In this document: piece after piece, positions 19,135 through 28,095 of the stretch
Numbering within the stretch: the stretch's first letter is position 1
How the letters are laid out: each line of letters starts with the position of its first letter
Source of the DNA: Streptomyces kaniharaensis
GTDB lineage: Bacteria; Actinomycetota; Actinomycetes; Streptomycetales; Streptomycetaceae
Length of the DNA stretch: 64,000 nt
Assembly (NCBI RefSeq): GCF_009569385.1
Contig: NZ_WBOF01000001.1
Span: forward strand, 1,870,001 to 1,934,000
Direction of reading: 5' to 3'
The notes under the pieces: generated by a model
Database searches by the model: none
The model's input: only the letters and a program-made list of their open reading frames with translations
Told to the model about the DNA's origin: nothing
Position numbers and translations under genes: made by a program

Positions 19135-20307
19135 ATGCCCCTGCTCCTGTTAGACCTCGACAACACGCTGCTCCCCAGGGACGCCGCATTCCGGTCCTGG
19201 GCGCAGGACTTCCTGTCCGAACGCGACCTGCCGCCCGGCGACGTCGAGTGGTTCGTCACCCTGGACGGTGGCGGCTACGTGCCGCGCAGCACCGTACTGT
19301 CCGCCGTCCGGCGCCGCTACGGGTTGGACATCTCCTCCGACGACCTGCTCGCCCACTACCGACACGGCATCAACTCGCACATCCACTGTCCGTCCCGCCA
19401 CATCGACGCGCTGCGGGCGGCGCGGGCGGCCGGATGGACGCTCGGCATCGTCAGCAACGGCGGGACGGGGGCGCAGTTGGAGAAGATCCGCCGGACCGGG
19501 CTCGGCCCGCTCGTCGACGGCTGGGTCATCTCCGAGGAGGCCGCCTGCGTCAAACCGGATCCGCTGATCTTCGAGATCGCCGCCCAGCGGTGCGGCATAG
19601 CGCCGACCGGGGACTGGGCCGCACACACCTGGGTGATCGGCGACCACGCGCCGGCCGACATCGCCGGGGCCGAGTTGGCCGGCCTGCGCAGCGTCTGGCT
19701 GCACCACGGCCGGCCCTGGGCGGAGACCGGCTACCGGCCGACGCTGAAGGCGGCCGGACTGCCGGAAGCCGTCGGGCAGGTACTCGCCGCGCGCAGCGCA
19801 CCGTCGCCCCGGTCGGGCATCCGCGCGGGCAGCCCGGCCCTGCGGAAGACGGCAGCCGCCCCGGCCCGTACAACAACGACTGCGGGCGCGGCGGCGGCGC
19901 GCGGGGTGGCGGGCGTGACGGCGCTCGTGGGCGCTCGGTCCGGCGCGCGTTCGACAGCGGCCGCCCCGGAGGGGTCGTACGCGCTTGTTCCCGCGAACGC
20001 CGGAACGGCCGGCGCCCCGGGGCCGGAAGCGGGTTCGGCTGTCCGAAACCGCTCCCGCGACCTTGCGGTCGCCGAACTTGCGGTCGTCGAGCTTGCGGGC
20101 GTCGAGCGCTCGGTCGCCGAACGCTCGGTCGCCGAGCTTGCAGCCGCTGAGGACCTGGCCGACGCGGGCGCGGGCACGAGCGGCACCGGTCCCGCCTCCG
20201 TCGGACGTCCAACGGCCGAGCGGACCAGGCGAGCTGTGGCGTCGGCCGGGTTCGGTGGGCGCCATGCCGTGGCGCTGGAGGTGGAACCCGTGGCTGCCGC
20301 CCAGTAG
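19135..20307 (+). CDS. HAD-family hydrolase with TTA codon and repetitive C-terminal tail
   Basis: 390 residues from the ATG at 19135; an ATG at 19126 is the alternative. The haloacid-dehalogenase core (about 1-215) shows motif I DLDNTLL (nucleophile and general-acid Asp), motif II SNGG, motif III Lys in CVKPDP and motif IV GDHAPADIAGAE, so it is a likely phosphatase of small phosphorylated metabolites. Codon 6 is TTA (19150-19152), within the strand leading to motif I. Such codons depend on the bldA tRNA-Leu in this group, so expression may be confined to late growth. The last ~170 residues are low-complexity and include six 5-residue repeats. Confidence 0.82.
   Translation: MPLLLLDLDNTLLPRDAAFRSWAQDFLSERDLPPGDVEWFVTLDGGGYVPRSTVLSAVRRRYGLDISSDDLLAHYRHGINSHIHCPSRHIDALRAARAAGWTLGIVSNGGTGAQLEKIRRTGLGPLVDGWVISEEAACVKPDPLIFEIAAQRCGIAPTGDWAAHTWVIGDHAPADIAGAELAGLRSVWLHHGRPWAETGYRPTLKAAGLPEAVGQVLAARSAPSPRSGIRAGSPALRKTAAAPARTTTTAGAAAARGVAGVTALVGARSGARSTAAAPEGSYALVPANAGTAGAPGPEAGSAVRNRSRDLAVAELAVVELAGVERSVAERSVAELAAAEDLADAGAGTSGTGPASVGRPTAERTRRAVASAGFGGRHAVALEVEPVAAAQ
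20062..20151. repeat. 15-bp minisatellite, six units, inside the HAD gene
   Basis: Six tandem 15-bp units of the form (C)TTGCGGTCGCCGAA with a CGCTCGG variant in units 4 and 5. In the HAD frame they encode LAVAE, LAVVE, LAGVE, RSVAE, RSVAE and LAAAE. The unit length is a multiple of three, so copy-number changes keep the frame. Confidence 0.85.
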
Positions 20308-20323
20308 CGCCTCCGGGCCCGGA

Positions 20324-20362
20324 TGTCAGCTCTCCGTGTCAGCTCTCCGTGTCAGCTCTCCG
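20324..20362. repeat. Three 13-bp tandem repeats spanning the GNAT stop codon
   Basis: TGTCAGCTCTCCG occurs three times without spacing. Each unit contains TCA, the complement of the TGA stop of the minus-strand acetyltransferase gene; the stop used is in the innermost unit. This looks like slippage triplication of the gene's last codons. Confidence 0.8.
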
Positions 20363-21152
20363 CCGAGGTGCGGGTCCACCAGCAGGTGCTCCTCTGCACG
20401 GAGAATCCGAGCTTGCGGTAGAGCGGTTCGCCGAGGGCGGTGGCGACCAGGGTGGCCGGACGGTCGGGTCGCGCCTGGGCCAGGGCGGTCTCCACCACGG
20501 CACGCGCCACACCCCGGCCACGGTGGGCGGGCAGGGTGGCGACCCAGTACAGCCCGGTGGCCTCACCGTTGTCATAGGTCAGGCACGCGCCCGCCGTGGT
20601 GCCGTCGATCCGGCCCAGCCAGGCACGGCAGCCGGGGTCGTCCAGCAGTCGTTCCGGGAGTGCGCCGCCGCGGGTCCAGGGCTGCCGTGCGGGCAGCGGG
20701 AAGCCGTCGACGATCGCGTGCTCGACCTCGGCGAAGGTGTCGCCGTCCCGCGCCTCATCGACCGTCAGGAGGCTGCGGTCCGGCCCTTCGGAGACGACGG
20801 GGAGAGCACGCGGCCCGCCCGTGACGGGGCCGGGCTCACGGGTCATCACCGGCATGACCGGCATGCGGGTGGCGCCGAAGCGGGTCAGGTCGAGGCCGCC
20901 GTACGGGTCCTCCAGCGTGAAGCGGACGGTCGACCAGGCGGCCAGGACATCGGCCAACTCCTCCTCCACCGCGCCCGGTTCGGCGTACGGACGGGTGACC
21001 AGCAGGCGGTGCGAATCATCCGGAGTCCGGGCGCAGTGGACGGCCGTGAACCCGGGGCGGGTGCGGGACTGCCAGCCGTGCGCGCGGGCCTGGGCGAGCC
21101 AGAAGGCGGCGGCGTTGTCGTTGGCCTGTTCGAGCCGGCGGTGGATGTTCAC
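20352..21152 (-). CDS. GNAT-family N-acetyltransferase
   Basis: 266 residues from a GTG at 21152 (reading MNIHRRLEQANDNAAAFW); the frame is open to 21275 but those codons look non-coding. The C-terminal GNAT domain (about 130-260) has TGLYWVATLPAHRGRGVARAVVETAL, where HRGRGVA is the acetyl-CoA pyrophosphate loop, and LYRKLGFSV as the last strand. The N-terminal ~120 residues form a second, degenerate GNAT-like half, a layout common in streptomycete two-domain acetyltransferases. The acceptor is unknown. Divergent from adpA. Confidence 0.82.
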   Translation of the reverse strand: MNIHRRLEQANDNAAAFWLAQARAHGWQSRTRPGFTAVHCARTPDDSHRLLVTRPYAEPGAVEEELADVLAAWSTVRFTLEDPYGGLDLTRFGATRMPVMPVMTREPGPVTGGPRALPVVSEGPDRSLLTVDEARDGDTFAEVEHAIVDGFPLPARQPWTRGGALPERLLDDPGCRAWLGRIDGTTAGACLTYDNGEATGLYWVATLPAHRGRGVARAVVETALAQARPDRPATLVATALGEPLYRKLGFSVQRSTCWWTRTSAES

Positions 21153-21670
21153 GGCAGGACCGTAACCCGGTACGGCGCAACGCTCCCGACCCGCCCCGGC
21201 CTTGGCCGGATGAAGCCAGGGAGGCGCACATTCCCACCTCGTGCGCCCTTGCGCGCACCGCCGATTTTCGGTCAATCTCAGACCGCCCCCTCCCCCTTGG
21301 GCATATCCGCAGCCCAGACCGGCCGACCGGGCGCCCCGAAGCCGGATGCCTCAGGACGGGCCCCGCAACAACCGGCCACCGTGACACCGGCCCTCTTCCC
21401 AGAAGGGTCGACGAGTGCCACGCTTCGTGATCGAATGCATCACGCCAAATTGCCATGTCGACATAGCGTCGGATGGTGAACTTGTCACAACGGCAACGGT
21501 CCACCCGATAGATTTCGATCTTGGCTAGCAGTGCCGCACCACCCACACCACACCACCGAGGGGGCTTGAGCGCCTTGAGCAGGGTGAGCAGGAGCGACGC
21601 GGGTCCTGACAGCGGCCAGGCGGTGGCCGGCACCGCGGGTCGTTCCGCGAGAAGCACTGGCACCTCCGCG
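21153..21670 (+). promoter_or_regulatory. adpA upstream region
   Basis: About 500 bases between the divergent GNAT and adpA starts. The stretch 21420-21525 is AT-richer than its surroundings. It contains a perfect 10-bp palindrome ATGTCGACAT (21455-21464) and, on the minus strand at 21438-21447, TGGCGTGATG, a 9 of 10 match to the published AdpA consensus TGGCSNGWWY. Autoregulation would fit known AdpA biology, but one near-match is weak evidence. A reading frame compatible with adpA is open from 21521 (TTG), so translation might start here. Confidence 0.4.
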
Positions 21671-23971
21671 ATGGCCGCCACCGCCCGCACCGTCGGCGTC
21701 CCCGGCACCGCTTCGCACCCCTCCCACCCCGCAGTACCCACCGCGCCTTCCGCCCCCGCGGCCGCTCCCGGAGCCCCCTCCTACACCGTGGCCCCGGAGC
21801 ACGGCGGACCGTATGGCTGGCCCAACAGTGGACCGCCCGTCAGCCGAGGCACCGTCAACCCGGGCCAGACCTACGGCGGCGACCACCCGGTCCACTCCGG
21901 CACCCCCGGCCTGCCCGTCGGCTCCGCCACTTCCGGCAACCCCGGCTTCCCCGGTGGCTCCACCGGCCCGCTCGCCGGCCTCGGCCTGGGCGTCGCCGCC
22001 GGGCACGGTCCAGTCGCGCACACCGGCGGGCACGGTGGCCCGCACATCGCCGGGCACGGCAGCACGCATGGCGCCGGCCCGGGCGCCAACGGCTCCGCGA
22101 CCCCCGTGATGACCGCCGCACCCCGCAAGCTGTCCGGCCGGCGCCGCCGCGAGACCGTCGCGGTGCTCATCTTCGGCGGCGCCCCGATCTTCGAGAGCTC
22201 GATCCCGCTCTCCGTCTTCGGGGTCGACCGCCAGGACGCCGGAGTGCCGCGCTACCGCCTGCTGGTCTGCGCCGGCGAGGAGGGTCCGCTCGCCACCACC
22301 GGTGGCCTGACCCTCTCCGCCCCCTACGGCCTGGAGGCTTTGGCCCGGGCCGGCACGATCGTCGTACCGGCCTGGCGCTCGATCTCGCAGCCGCCGCCGG
22401 TCGAGGCGATCACCGCGCTGCGCAAGGCCCACCACGAGGGCGCGCGGATCATCGGGCTGTGCACCGGCGCCTTCGTGCTCGCCGCCGCCGGACTGCTGGA
22501 CGGCCGCCCGGCGACCACCCACTGGATGTACGCGCCGACCCTGGCCAAGCGCTACCCGCGGGTCCACGTCGATCCGCGCGAGCTCTTCGTCGACGACGGC
22601 GACGTGCTGACCTCCGCCGGCACCGCCGCCGGCATCGACCTCTGCCTGCACGTCGTGCGCAGCGACCACGGCGCCGAGGCGGCCAACGCGCTCGCCCGCC
22701 GGCTGGTGGTGCCGAGCCGTCGCAGCGGCGGCGGACAGGCCCAGTACATCGATCAGTCTTTACCGGAGGAGATCGGCAACGACCCGTTGGCCGAGGTCGT
22801 CACCTGGGCGCTGGAGAACCTCAACCAGCAGTTCGACGTCGAGGTGCTGGCGGCCCGTGCCTACATGAGCCGGCGCACCTTCGACCGGCGGTTCCGCACG
22901 CTCACCGGCAGCGCGCCGCTGCAGTGGCTGATCACCCAGCGGGTGCTCCAGGCGCAGCGGCTGCTGGAGACGTCGGAGCTGTCGGTGGACGACGTCGCGC
23001 GCCGGTGCGGGTTCCGTTCGCCGGTGGCGCTGCGCGGGCACTTCCGCCGCCAGCTCGGGGTCTCGCCGGCCGCGTACCGGACCAGCTACCGGGCCCGCCG
23101 CCCCGGGCCGCCGTCGGCCGGCCCGGCCGGGGCACACGGCGGCGACCTCCGGCTGTCCGGCGCGCTCCCGCACGCTGCCGCCGCAGCAGCGGCCGCGACG
23201 GCGGCGGGCGGGGCGGTGTTCGGCGGGGCGCACGGCCCGCAGCCGGCGCACCCGTTCCCGGCCGCGTCCGGCGGACCGGTGCCGCCCGCCCAGCACGGCC
23301 AGGCGGCGGCACACGGCCAGCCCGGTGCGCACGGCCAGGCGGGTCCGCACGGCCAGCCCGGCTCGTTCGGTCCCGGTCCGGCCGGGTCGCAGGCCCAGCA
23401 GGCGTACCACGCCCGCGCCGGGCAGGCGTACCCGCACCAGCAAGCCGCCCAGCAGCCGTACCCCGGCCAGCACGGTGCGGCGCGCGGTCCGGCACGCCCG
23501 CCGCTGGTACCGCCGCAGGCGGGCCACGGAGCGGGCCGCCCGCCGCGCACCGCCGAGCACGCGGCGGCCGAGGACGGCCACCCGCAGCCGGGTGCGCGCG
23601 GCCAGGGCCAGGGCCACCGGAGCGCGGTCGAGCGGCCGGCGGACGAACCGGGCGGCGCCGGCGGGGCAGCACGCGGACACGGCACGGCCGCGGGCCGGGT
23701 GCCCGGACCGCCCGCGCCCGGCGCCGGCGAGGTCCGGGCGCGCCAGGCCAGGGTCCCGCAGGCCCGTCCACAGGGCGGACGTGCGGTGGCCGAGGGCGCC
23801 CGCGCGGCACGGGAGGACCGGACCGCACGGGACGGCCACCCCGTCCACCCGGACCGGGAGGACGACCACACGGACGGCCTCGGCCAGGACGAGCACTCCG
23901 CCGAGGCCTGCGCCCCGGCGCCCCGCTCGGCTCCACCGGTCCCCGCAGCGCGTGATCGCGCCGTAGGGTGA
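21671..23971 (+). CDS. adpA: AdpA, AraC-family pleiotropic developmental regulator (extended form)
   Basis: 766 residues from the ATG at 21671; TTG 21521, GTG 21584 or ATG 22109 are alternative starts and none has a good ribosome binding site. The AdpA core is at about 147-475: a DJ-1/PfpI-like dimerisation domain ([33 protein letters not shown]) followed by a double AraC helix-turn-helix ([29 protein letters not shown]). A TTA codon at 22760-22762 lies between the domains, where streptomycete adpA has its bldA-dependent TTA. AdpA switches on sporulation and secondary metabolism. Unusual are ~145 extra N-terminal and ~290 extra C-terminal residues, rich in Gly, His, Gln and Pro, where known AdpA has about 400 in all. 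Confidence 0.92.
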   Translation: MAATARTVGVPGTASHPSHPAVPTAPSAPAAAPGAPSYTVAPEHGGPYGWPNSGPPVSRGTVNPGQTYGGDHPVHSGTPGLPVGSATSGNPGFPGGSTGPLAGLGLGVAAGHGPVAHTGGHGGPHIAGHGSTHGAGPGANGSATPVMTAAPRKLSGRRRRETVAVLIFGGAPIFESSIPLSVFGVDRQDAGVPRYRLLVCAGEEGPLATTGGLTLSAPYGLEALARAGTIVVPAWRSISQPPPVEAITALRKAHHEGARIIGLCTGAFVLAAAGLLDGRPATTHWMYAPTLAKRYPRVHVDPRELFVDDGDVLTSAGTAAGIDLCLHVVRSDHGAEAANALARRLVVPSRRSGGGQAQYIDQSLPEEIGNDPLAEVVTWALENLNQQFDVEVLAARAYMSRRTFDRRFRTLTGSAPLQWLITQRVLQAQRLLETSELSVDDVARRCGFRSPVALRGHFRRQLGVSPAAYRTSYRARRPGPPSAGPAGAHGGDLRLSGALPHAAAAAAAATAAGGAVFGGAHGPQPAHPFPAASGGPVPPAQHGQAAAHGQPGAHGQAGPHGQPGSFGPGPAGSQAQQAYHARAGQAYPHQQAAQQPYPGQHGAARGPARPPLVPPQAGHGAGRPPRTAEHAAAEDGHPQPGARGQGQGHRSAVERPADEPGGAGGAARGHGTAAGRVPGPPAPGAGEVRARQARVPQARPQGGRAVAEGARAAREDRTARDGHPVHPDREDDHTDGLGQDEHSAEACAPAPRSAPPVPAARDRAVG

Positions 23972-23976
23972 GTGGC

Positions 23977-24579
23977 GTGAATGACCGTTTGGTATGGATC
24001 GACTGTGAAATGACCGGCCTCGACCTCGACCGGGACGCCCTGGTCGAGGTCGCGGCGCTGGTGACCGACTCCGAGCTGAACATCCTCGGCGAGGGTGTCG
24101 ACGTCATCATCCGCCCGCCCGCCGAGGCGCTGGCGAACATGCCCGAGGTGGTGCGCGCGATGCACACCGCCTCCGGCCTGCTCGACGAGCTCGAGCACGG
24201 TGTGACGCTGGCCGAGGCCGAGGAGCGGGTGCTCGCGTACGTGCGCCAGCACGTGCCGGAGCCCGGCCGGACGCCGCTGTGCGGGAACTCGGTGGCCACC
24301 GACCGGGGTTTCCTCGCGCGGGACATGCCCGCGCTGGAGGGGCATCTGCACTACCGGATCGTGGACGTCTCCTCGATCAAGGAGCTGGCCCGCCGCTGGT
24401 ACCCGAAGGCGTACTACAACAGCCCGCAGAAGGGCGGCAACCACCGGGCGCTCGCCGACATCCGCGAGAGCATCGACGAACTGCGGTACTACCGCGAGGC
24501 GGTGTTCGTCCCGCAGCCCGGCCCGGACGGCGACACCGCGCGCGCCATCGCCGAGAAGTACCAGGCCGAGGCGGACTGA
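23977..24579 (+). CDS. orn: Oligoribonuclease
   Basis: 200 residues, the standard length, from the GTG at 23977 with GGTGAG 6 bases upstream; a GTG at 23968 would overlap the adpA stop. DEDDh exonuclease: WIDCEMTG (first Asp/Glu pair), [18 protein letters not shown] and [12 protein letters not shown] (His and last Asp). It degrades 2-5-mer RNAs, including pGpG, to mononucleotides. The adpA-orn pairing is characteristic of streptomycetes. The gene ends before a strong hairpin at 24586. Confidence 0.95.
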   Translation: MNDRLVWIDCEMTGLDLDRDALVEVAALVTDSELNILGEGVDVIIRPPAEALANMPEVVRAMHTASGLLDELEHGVTLAEAEERVLAYVRQHVPEPGRTPLCGNSVATDRGFLARDMPALEGHLHYRIVDVSSIKELARRWYPKAYYNSPQKGGNHRALADIRESIDELRYYREAVFVPQPGPDGDTARAIAEKYQAEAD

Positions 24580-24585
24580 CCGGCC

Positions 24586-24618
24586 GGGCACCCTCCGCGG
24601 GTCCCGCGGAGGGTGCCC
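24586..24618 (+). terminator. Terminator after orn
   Basis: A perfect 16-bp inverted repeat (GGGCACCCTCCGCGGG and complement) with a single-base centre, 7 bases after the orn stop. Confidence 0.8.
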
Positions 24619-24721
24619 GCGCTTGCCCGAACGAAACCCTGGCGCGAGCACCCTCTCGGATCCTGTAGAGTTCTTCCTGTCGGAACGGGAACGCGAAGAG
24701 CGGGAACGGGCCGTACAGATG

Positions 24722-24797
24722 GTGGGCGTAGCTCAGTTGGTAGAGCACCTGGTTGTGGTCCAGGTGGCCGCGGGTTCGAGTCCCGTCGCTCACCCCA
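24722..24797 (+). tRNA. tRNA-His (GTG)
   Basis: Full cloverleaf. Acceptor GTGGGCG pairs with CGCTCAC, the anticodon loop TTGTGGT carries GTG, and the T-arm loop is TTCGAGT. Discriminator C and an encoded CCA follow, and the base before the 5' end is G, which pairs with C73, the hallmark of tRNA-His. A TAGAGT -10 box lies at 24666-24671. Confidence 0.97.
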
Positions 24798-24799
24798 GA

Positions 24800-24840
24800 G
24801 CCCGAGGGGCCGATCTCTTCAAGAGGTCGGCCCCTCGGGC
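24800..24840 (+). terminator. Terminator after tRNA-His
   Basis: A long GC-rich hairpin (GCCCGAGGGGCCGA and complement with an internal mismatch) followed by GTTTT. Confidence 0.85.
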
Positions 24841-25007
24841 GTTTTCGCGTTCCCTCACATCCCCATTCCGCCGGGCGGCTTCGGCGGCTTAAGGGCGGCA
24901 TTTGCGGGTGGCACTTCCGGGCGGCTTCCGACTGTGGACCTGTCGGGCGGTGAAACCGCCGGCCGCAGGCCTGTCGCCAGAAGCTACCGAGCAGTAACAT
25001 AGCCGCC

Positions 25008-25454
25008 ATGACGACACCTTCGATCGGCGAGCTGCTCGACTCCACCGTGCCGATGGCGCGCACCCTCAAGCTCGAGTACCTGGAGACCACCCCGGACCGC
25101 GCCGTGCTCCGGCTGCCCGACCAGCCCGAATACCACAACCACGTCGGCGGGCCGCACGCCGGCGCGATGTTCACCCTCGCCGAGTCCGCCAGCGGCTGCA
25201 TCGTGCTCGCCGCCTTCGGCGACCAGCTCTCGCGCGCCGTGCCGCTCGCCGTCAACGCCGAGATCGCCTACAAGAAGCTCGCCATGGGCGAGGTCACCGC
25301 CACCGCCGTGCTCGGTCGCCCGGCCGCCGAGGTCGTCGCCGAACTCGACGAGGGCGGGCGCCCCGAGTTCCCCGTCACCGTCGAGATCACCCGCGCCGAC
25401 GGCGCCGTAACCGGTGTGATGACGGTCACCTGGACCCTGCGCCCCAACTCCTGA
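25008..25454 (+). CDS. Hotdog-fold thioesterase-like protein (DUF4442/PaaI type)
   Basis: 148 residues. A single hotdog domain fills the protein: an N-terminal helix, NHVGGPHAGAMFTLAESASG (central helix region with the GG-HAG segment where acyl-CoA thioesterases bind substrate), then AVPLAVNAEIAYKKLA and a final beta strand VMTVTWTL. Likely hydrolyses an acyl-CoA; the substrate is unknown. Monocistronic, between the tRNA-His terminator and a hairpin at 25465. Confidence 0.85.
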   Translation: MTTPSIGELLDSTVPMARTLKLEYLETTPDRAVLRLPDQPEYHNHVGGPHAGAMFTLAESASGCIVLAAFGDQLSRAVPLAVNAEIAYKKLAMGEVTATAVLGRPAAEVVAELDEGGRPEFPVTVEITRADGAVTGVMTVTWTLRPNS

Positions 25455-25464
25455 CCGCGCGGCG

Positions 25465-25502
25465 GCCGGTGGCCCCGCGGGCGCCGACCCGGGGCCACCG
25501 GC
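25465..25502. terminator. Terminator after the hotdog gene
   Basis: A 12-bp stem GCCGGTGGCCCC with its complement and a 14-base loop, 10 bases after the stop codon. Confidence 0.7.
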
Positions 25503-25515
25503 GCGATGACTGTCC

Positions 25516-26427
25516 GTGACGACGGGCGTGACCTCACGCCCCGTCCGCTCGTTCTCAACTCACGTGCGAGCCAATCACGCGACGAAGCCCCAGGAACCCG
25601 TCCCTCGCGGCGTCACCGGCGCGCGCCACCAGGCTGGCCGGTGGCTCCCCCACACTGTCGCGGCCGGCGGGGCACTGCTCGCACAACTCTGGGGCATCGG
25701 CGCCCCCGGCGCGTACGCGGCGACCGCCGACCCGCTGCCGGTGCCGCCCTCGGCCACTGTCCGTCGCGCCCTGCACGGTGTGCCGGGACACGACGGCAAG
25801 TCAGCCGGGCACCCCATGCACACGCCCGCACCGCCGGCCGCGCCCGGACTGGTCGGCGACCTCGCCGGTCCCGGGCTCGCAGGCTCCGCGAGTCCCGTGA
25901 GTGCAAGCCTCAAGGACCGGATCCGGGCCGGCGGTCTGCCGCTGCCCGGCCAGCGGGCGGCCGTGCCCGACGCCTTCGCGCTCGCCTCCGGCCTGATCGG
26001 CACCCTGCCCGCCCGGACCGGCCCCACCGGGGCACGCGCCTCCCGCGAGGACGCGCCCACCGCGCCGCCGACCGCCCCCGACCAGGCCAGGAGCAGTGGC
26101 AGGGCCGGTAGCAGGGGGCACCCCACGAGCTCCGCAGCTGCCGGTCGTCAGACCGAGTCGCCCGCTGCTCCCCCGGCCCAGGAGGCGGTGGCGGGTTCGT
26201 CGGCCGCCGCCGGCTCGCCCGATGGTGGGCGCGGCGAGGCGACAGCCGCTCCCACACCCGGCGTACCCGGGGCACCGGAGGCCGTCGCGCTCGCCGACAC
26301 CGCCACCGTGACGGCCAGCGCGGACGGTTCCGGCACGGCCACCGCCGTTCTCGCCCCCATCGCCGCCGGGCTCCTGCTCACCGGCGCAGCGATGTGGAAG
26401 CACCGCGGCCTCCCGAGCGGACACTGA
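25516..26427 (+). CDS. Hypothetical secreted or membrane-anchored protein
   Basis: 303 residues from a GTG. An N-terminal segment WLPHTVAAGGALLAQLWGIG then AYAATADPL (about 43-72) resembles a signal peptide. The middle is Ala/Pro/Gly/Ser-rich and disordered. A hydrophobic stretch VLAPIAAGLLLTGAAMW close to the C-terminus followed by KHRG looks like a single membrane anchor with a short cytoplasmic tail. No catalytic motif is seen. It may be a surface-displayed protein; function unknown. Convergent with the next GNAT gene, 7 bases apart. Confidence 0.65.
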   Translation: MTTGVTSRPVRSFSTHVRANHATKPQEPVPRGVTGARHQAGRWLPHTVAAGGALLAQLWGIGAPGAYAATADPLPVPPSATVRRALHGVPGHDGKSAGHPMHTPAPPAAPGLVGDLAGPGLAGSASPVSASLKDRIRAGGLPLPGQRAAVPDAFALASGLIGTLPARTGPTGARASREDAPTAPPTAPDQARSSGRAGSRGHPTSSAAAGRQTESPAAPPAQEAVAGSSAAAGSPDGGRGEATAAPTPGVPGAPEAVALADTATVTASADGSGTATAVLAPIAAGLLLTGAAMWKHRGLPSGH

Positions 26428-26434
26428 ACCGGGC

Positions 26435-26899
26435 TCAGCTCCCCTGGGGCAGCTCCAGTGCCAGCAAGGGGAGTTCACGACCGGGTATAGAGCCGGACGG
26501 CGTGAAACCGATCCGCTCCGCACCCATCGCGAGGAGGTAGAACGGCTCGGCGTTCGGGTCGGAGTCGATGGTGAGACGGCGACAACCCAGCTCCTCCGCG
26601 CGGCCACGGGCACGTGCGAAGAGTGCTCGGCCGACACCGCGGCCGATGACGTCCGGCTCCACGAACAGCATGTCCAGCTGCGCCTCCGGCGGCCCGCCGG
26701 TCACGGTCGCGAAGCCCACCACCCGCTCGCCGTCCTCGGCCACCACCGCCCACGCCTGCTCCATGGCGGCGGCGTCCAGCGTCAGTTCGTCGCGACAGGC
26801 GGCCATGAACGCGTCGGCGTAGCCCCAGTAGGCCTTGGACCGCAGCGCGATGCCGGAGAGCAGCTCGGCTTCCGCCGGCCGCGCGGACCTGATCTGCAT
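26435..26899 (-). CDS. GNAT-family N-acetyltransferase
   Basis: 154 residues from the ATG at 26899, which has GGAGGA 8 bases upstream; the open frame to 27160 is discarded. A single GNAT domain: MQIRSARPAEAELLSGIA, LDMLFVEPDVIGRGVGRALFARARGRAEELG (acetyl-CoA loop IGRGVG) and DPNAEPFYLLAMGAERIG. Acceptor unknown. The gene stands alone between convergent and same-strand neighbours. Confidence 0.87.
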   Translation of the reverse strand: MQIRSARPAEAELLSGIALRSKAYWGYADAFMAACRDELTLDAAAMEQAWAVVAEDGERVVGFATVTGGPPEAQLDMLFVEPDVIGRGVGRALFARARGRAEELGCRRLTIDSDPNAEPFYLLAMGAERIGFTPSGSIPGRELPLLALELPQGS

Positions 26900-27053
26900 G
26901 ACGCGTTCCTCCGCTCGACGACCAGGTCCGCATTCCGGACGGACGGCGGCCATTCTCGGCCGGGAACGGCGCGGGCACCAGTGGTCATGGGGCGGAGGGT
27001 GGATGGTGCGCCGCACGAACGTGCCAAGGCCGTAGACGAGTTCGGCCGACCGG

Positions 27054-27992
27054 TCAGCTGAAGGCGGTGGGGGGTGGCAGCGGCGACGGGGTTGCGGTGG
27101 TGTCCGTCGCGGGGACGGCGCCGGCTGCGAAGTCGGTGAGGGGGCGGCCGTGTTCGACACGGGCGAGCGTGGGGTCGGTGGCGACGCGGCGGGTGAGGTC
27201 GGCGATGGGGAGAGGGGTGTGAGCGGCAGCCAGGATGAGGTTGCCGAAGCGTTTGCCGCGCAGGACGGCCGGGTCGGCGACGAGGCAGAGTTCGGGGAAC
27301 ACGGCGCCGAGGGTGGCGATCTGCGAGCGGGCGAACGGGAGGGCGGAGCCGTCGGCGATGTTGGCCGCGTACCAGCCGCCAGGCGCGAGCGCGCGGGCGG
27401 CGAGGGCGGCGAACTCGACGGTGGTGCAGTGGGCCGGGGTGCGCGCTCCGGAGAAGACGTCGGTGATCACCAGGTCGACGCTGCCCTCGGGGGTGCGCTC
27501 CAGCACACTGCGGGCGTCGGCGCCGCGGACCTTGATCTGCCAGCCGCGTTCCAGCGGGAGTTCGGTACGGATCAGCTCGGTGAGAGCGGTGTCGATCTCG
27601 GCGACCTGCTGCCGGGAGCGGGGCCGGGTGGCCGCGACGTAACGGGCCAGGGTGAGGGCTCCGCCACCGAGGTGCAGGACGGTGAGCGGGCGGCCGGGCG
27701 GAGCGGCGAGGTCGATCAGGTGGCCGAGCCTGCGCTGGTACTCGAAGCCGAGGTGGGAGGGGTCGGCGAGGTCGACCATGGACTGCGGGGCGCCGTCGAT
27801 CAGCAGGGACCAGGCGGCGGGGCGGTCGCGGTCGGGGCGGAGCTCGGCCAGGCCGGAGCCGACGGGACGGCTGAGCGGGCCCTGGGCGTGCGTACGGCCG
27901 CCCGGTCCGGTGGCCGCGGGTTGCGGCTGTGCCGCCGTCCTGCCGCGGCCGGTGCCTCGATCGGCTCTGTTGCTTCGTCCCATGGCAGCCAT
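27054..27992 (-). CDS. Spermidine-synthase-like protein
   Basis: 312 residues; ATG at 27992, with 27983 as alternative. A class I methyltransferase fold of the polyamine-synthase family covers about 95-260: LTVLHLGGGALTLARYVAATRP (nucleotide loop), QVAEIDTAL (acidic end of strand 2) and DLVITDVFSGARTPAH (catalytic-loop region). The N-terminal 45 residues are basic and disordered. Many actinobacterial members of this family do not make spermidine and the substrate is uncertain. Cytoplasmic. Confidence 0.85.
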   Translation of the reverse strand: MAAMGRSNRADRGTGRGRTAAQPQPAATGPGGRTHAQGPLSRPVGSGLAELRPDRDRPAAWSLLIDGAPQSMVDLADPSHLGFEYQRRLGHLIDLAAPPGRPLTVLHLGGGALTLARYVAATRPRSRQQVAEIDTALTELIRTELPLERGWQIKVRGADARSVLERTPEGSVDLVITDVFSGARTPAHCTTVEFAALAARALAPGGWYAANIADGSALPFARSQIATLGAVFPELCLVADPAVLRGKRFGNLILAAAHTPLPIADLTRRVATDPTLARVEHGRPLTDFAAGAVPATDTTATPSPLPPPTAFS

Positions 27993-28095
27993 TATCGGCG
28001 CAGACCCGGGGACGTCCGCGGGCGTGCCGGGTGGATCCGGCCGGAGTGACGGGCGGCGACAGGCGGCGACAGGCGGGATCCGCGCGGCACGCCCG

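Noticed and set aside
19150..20265. Minus-strand pentapeptide-repeat protein opposite the HAD gene
   Set aside because: Only the 90-base minisatellite gives pentads. The rest of the frame is featureless and the HAD motifs on the plus strand are intact.
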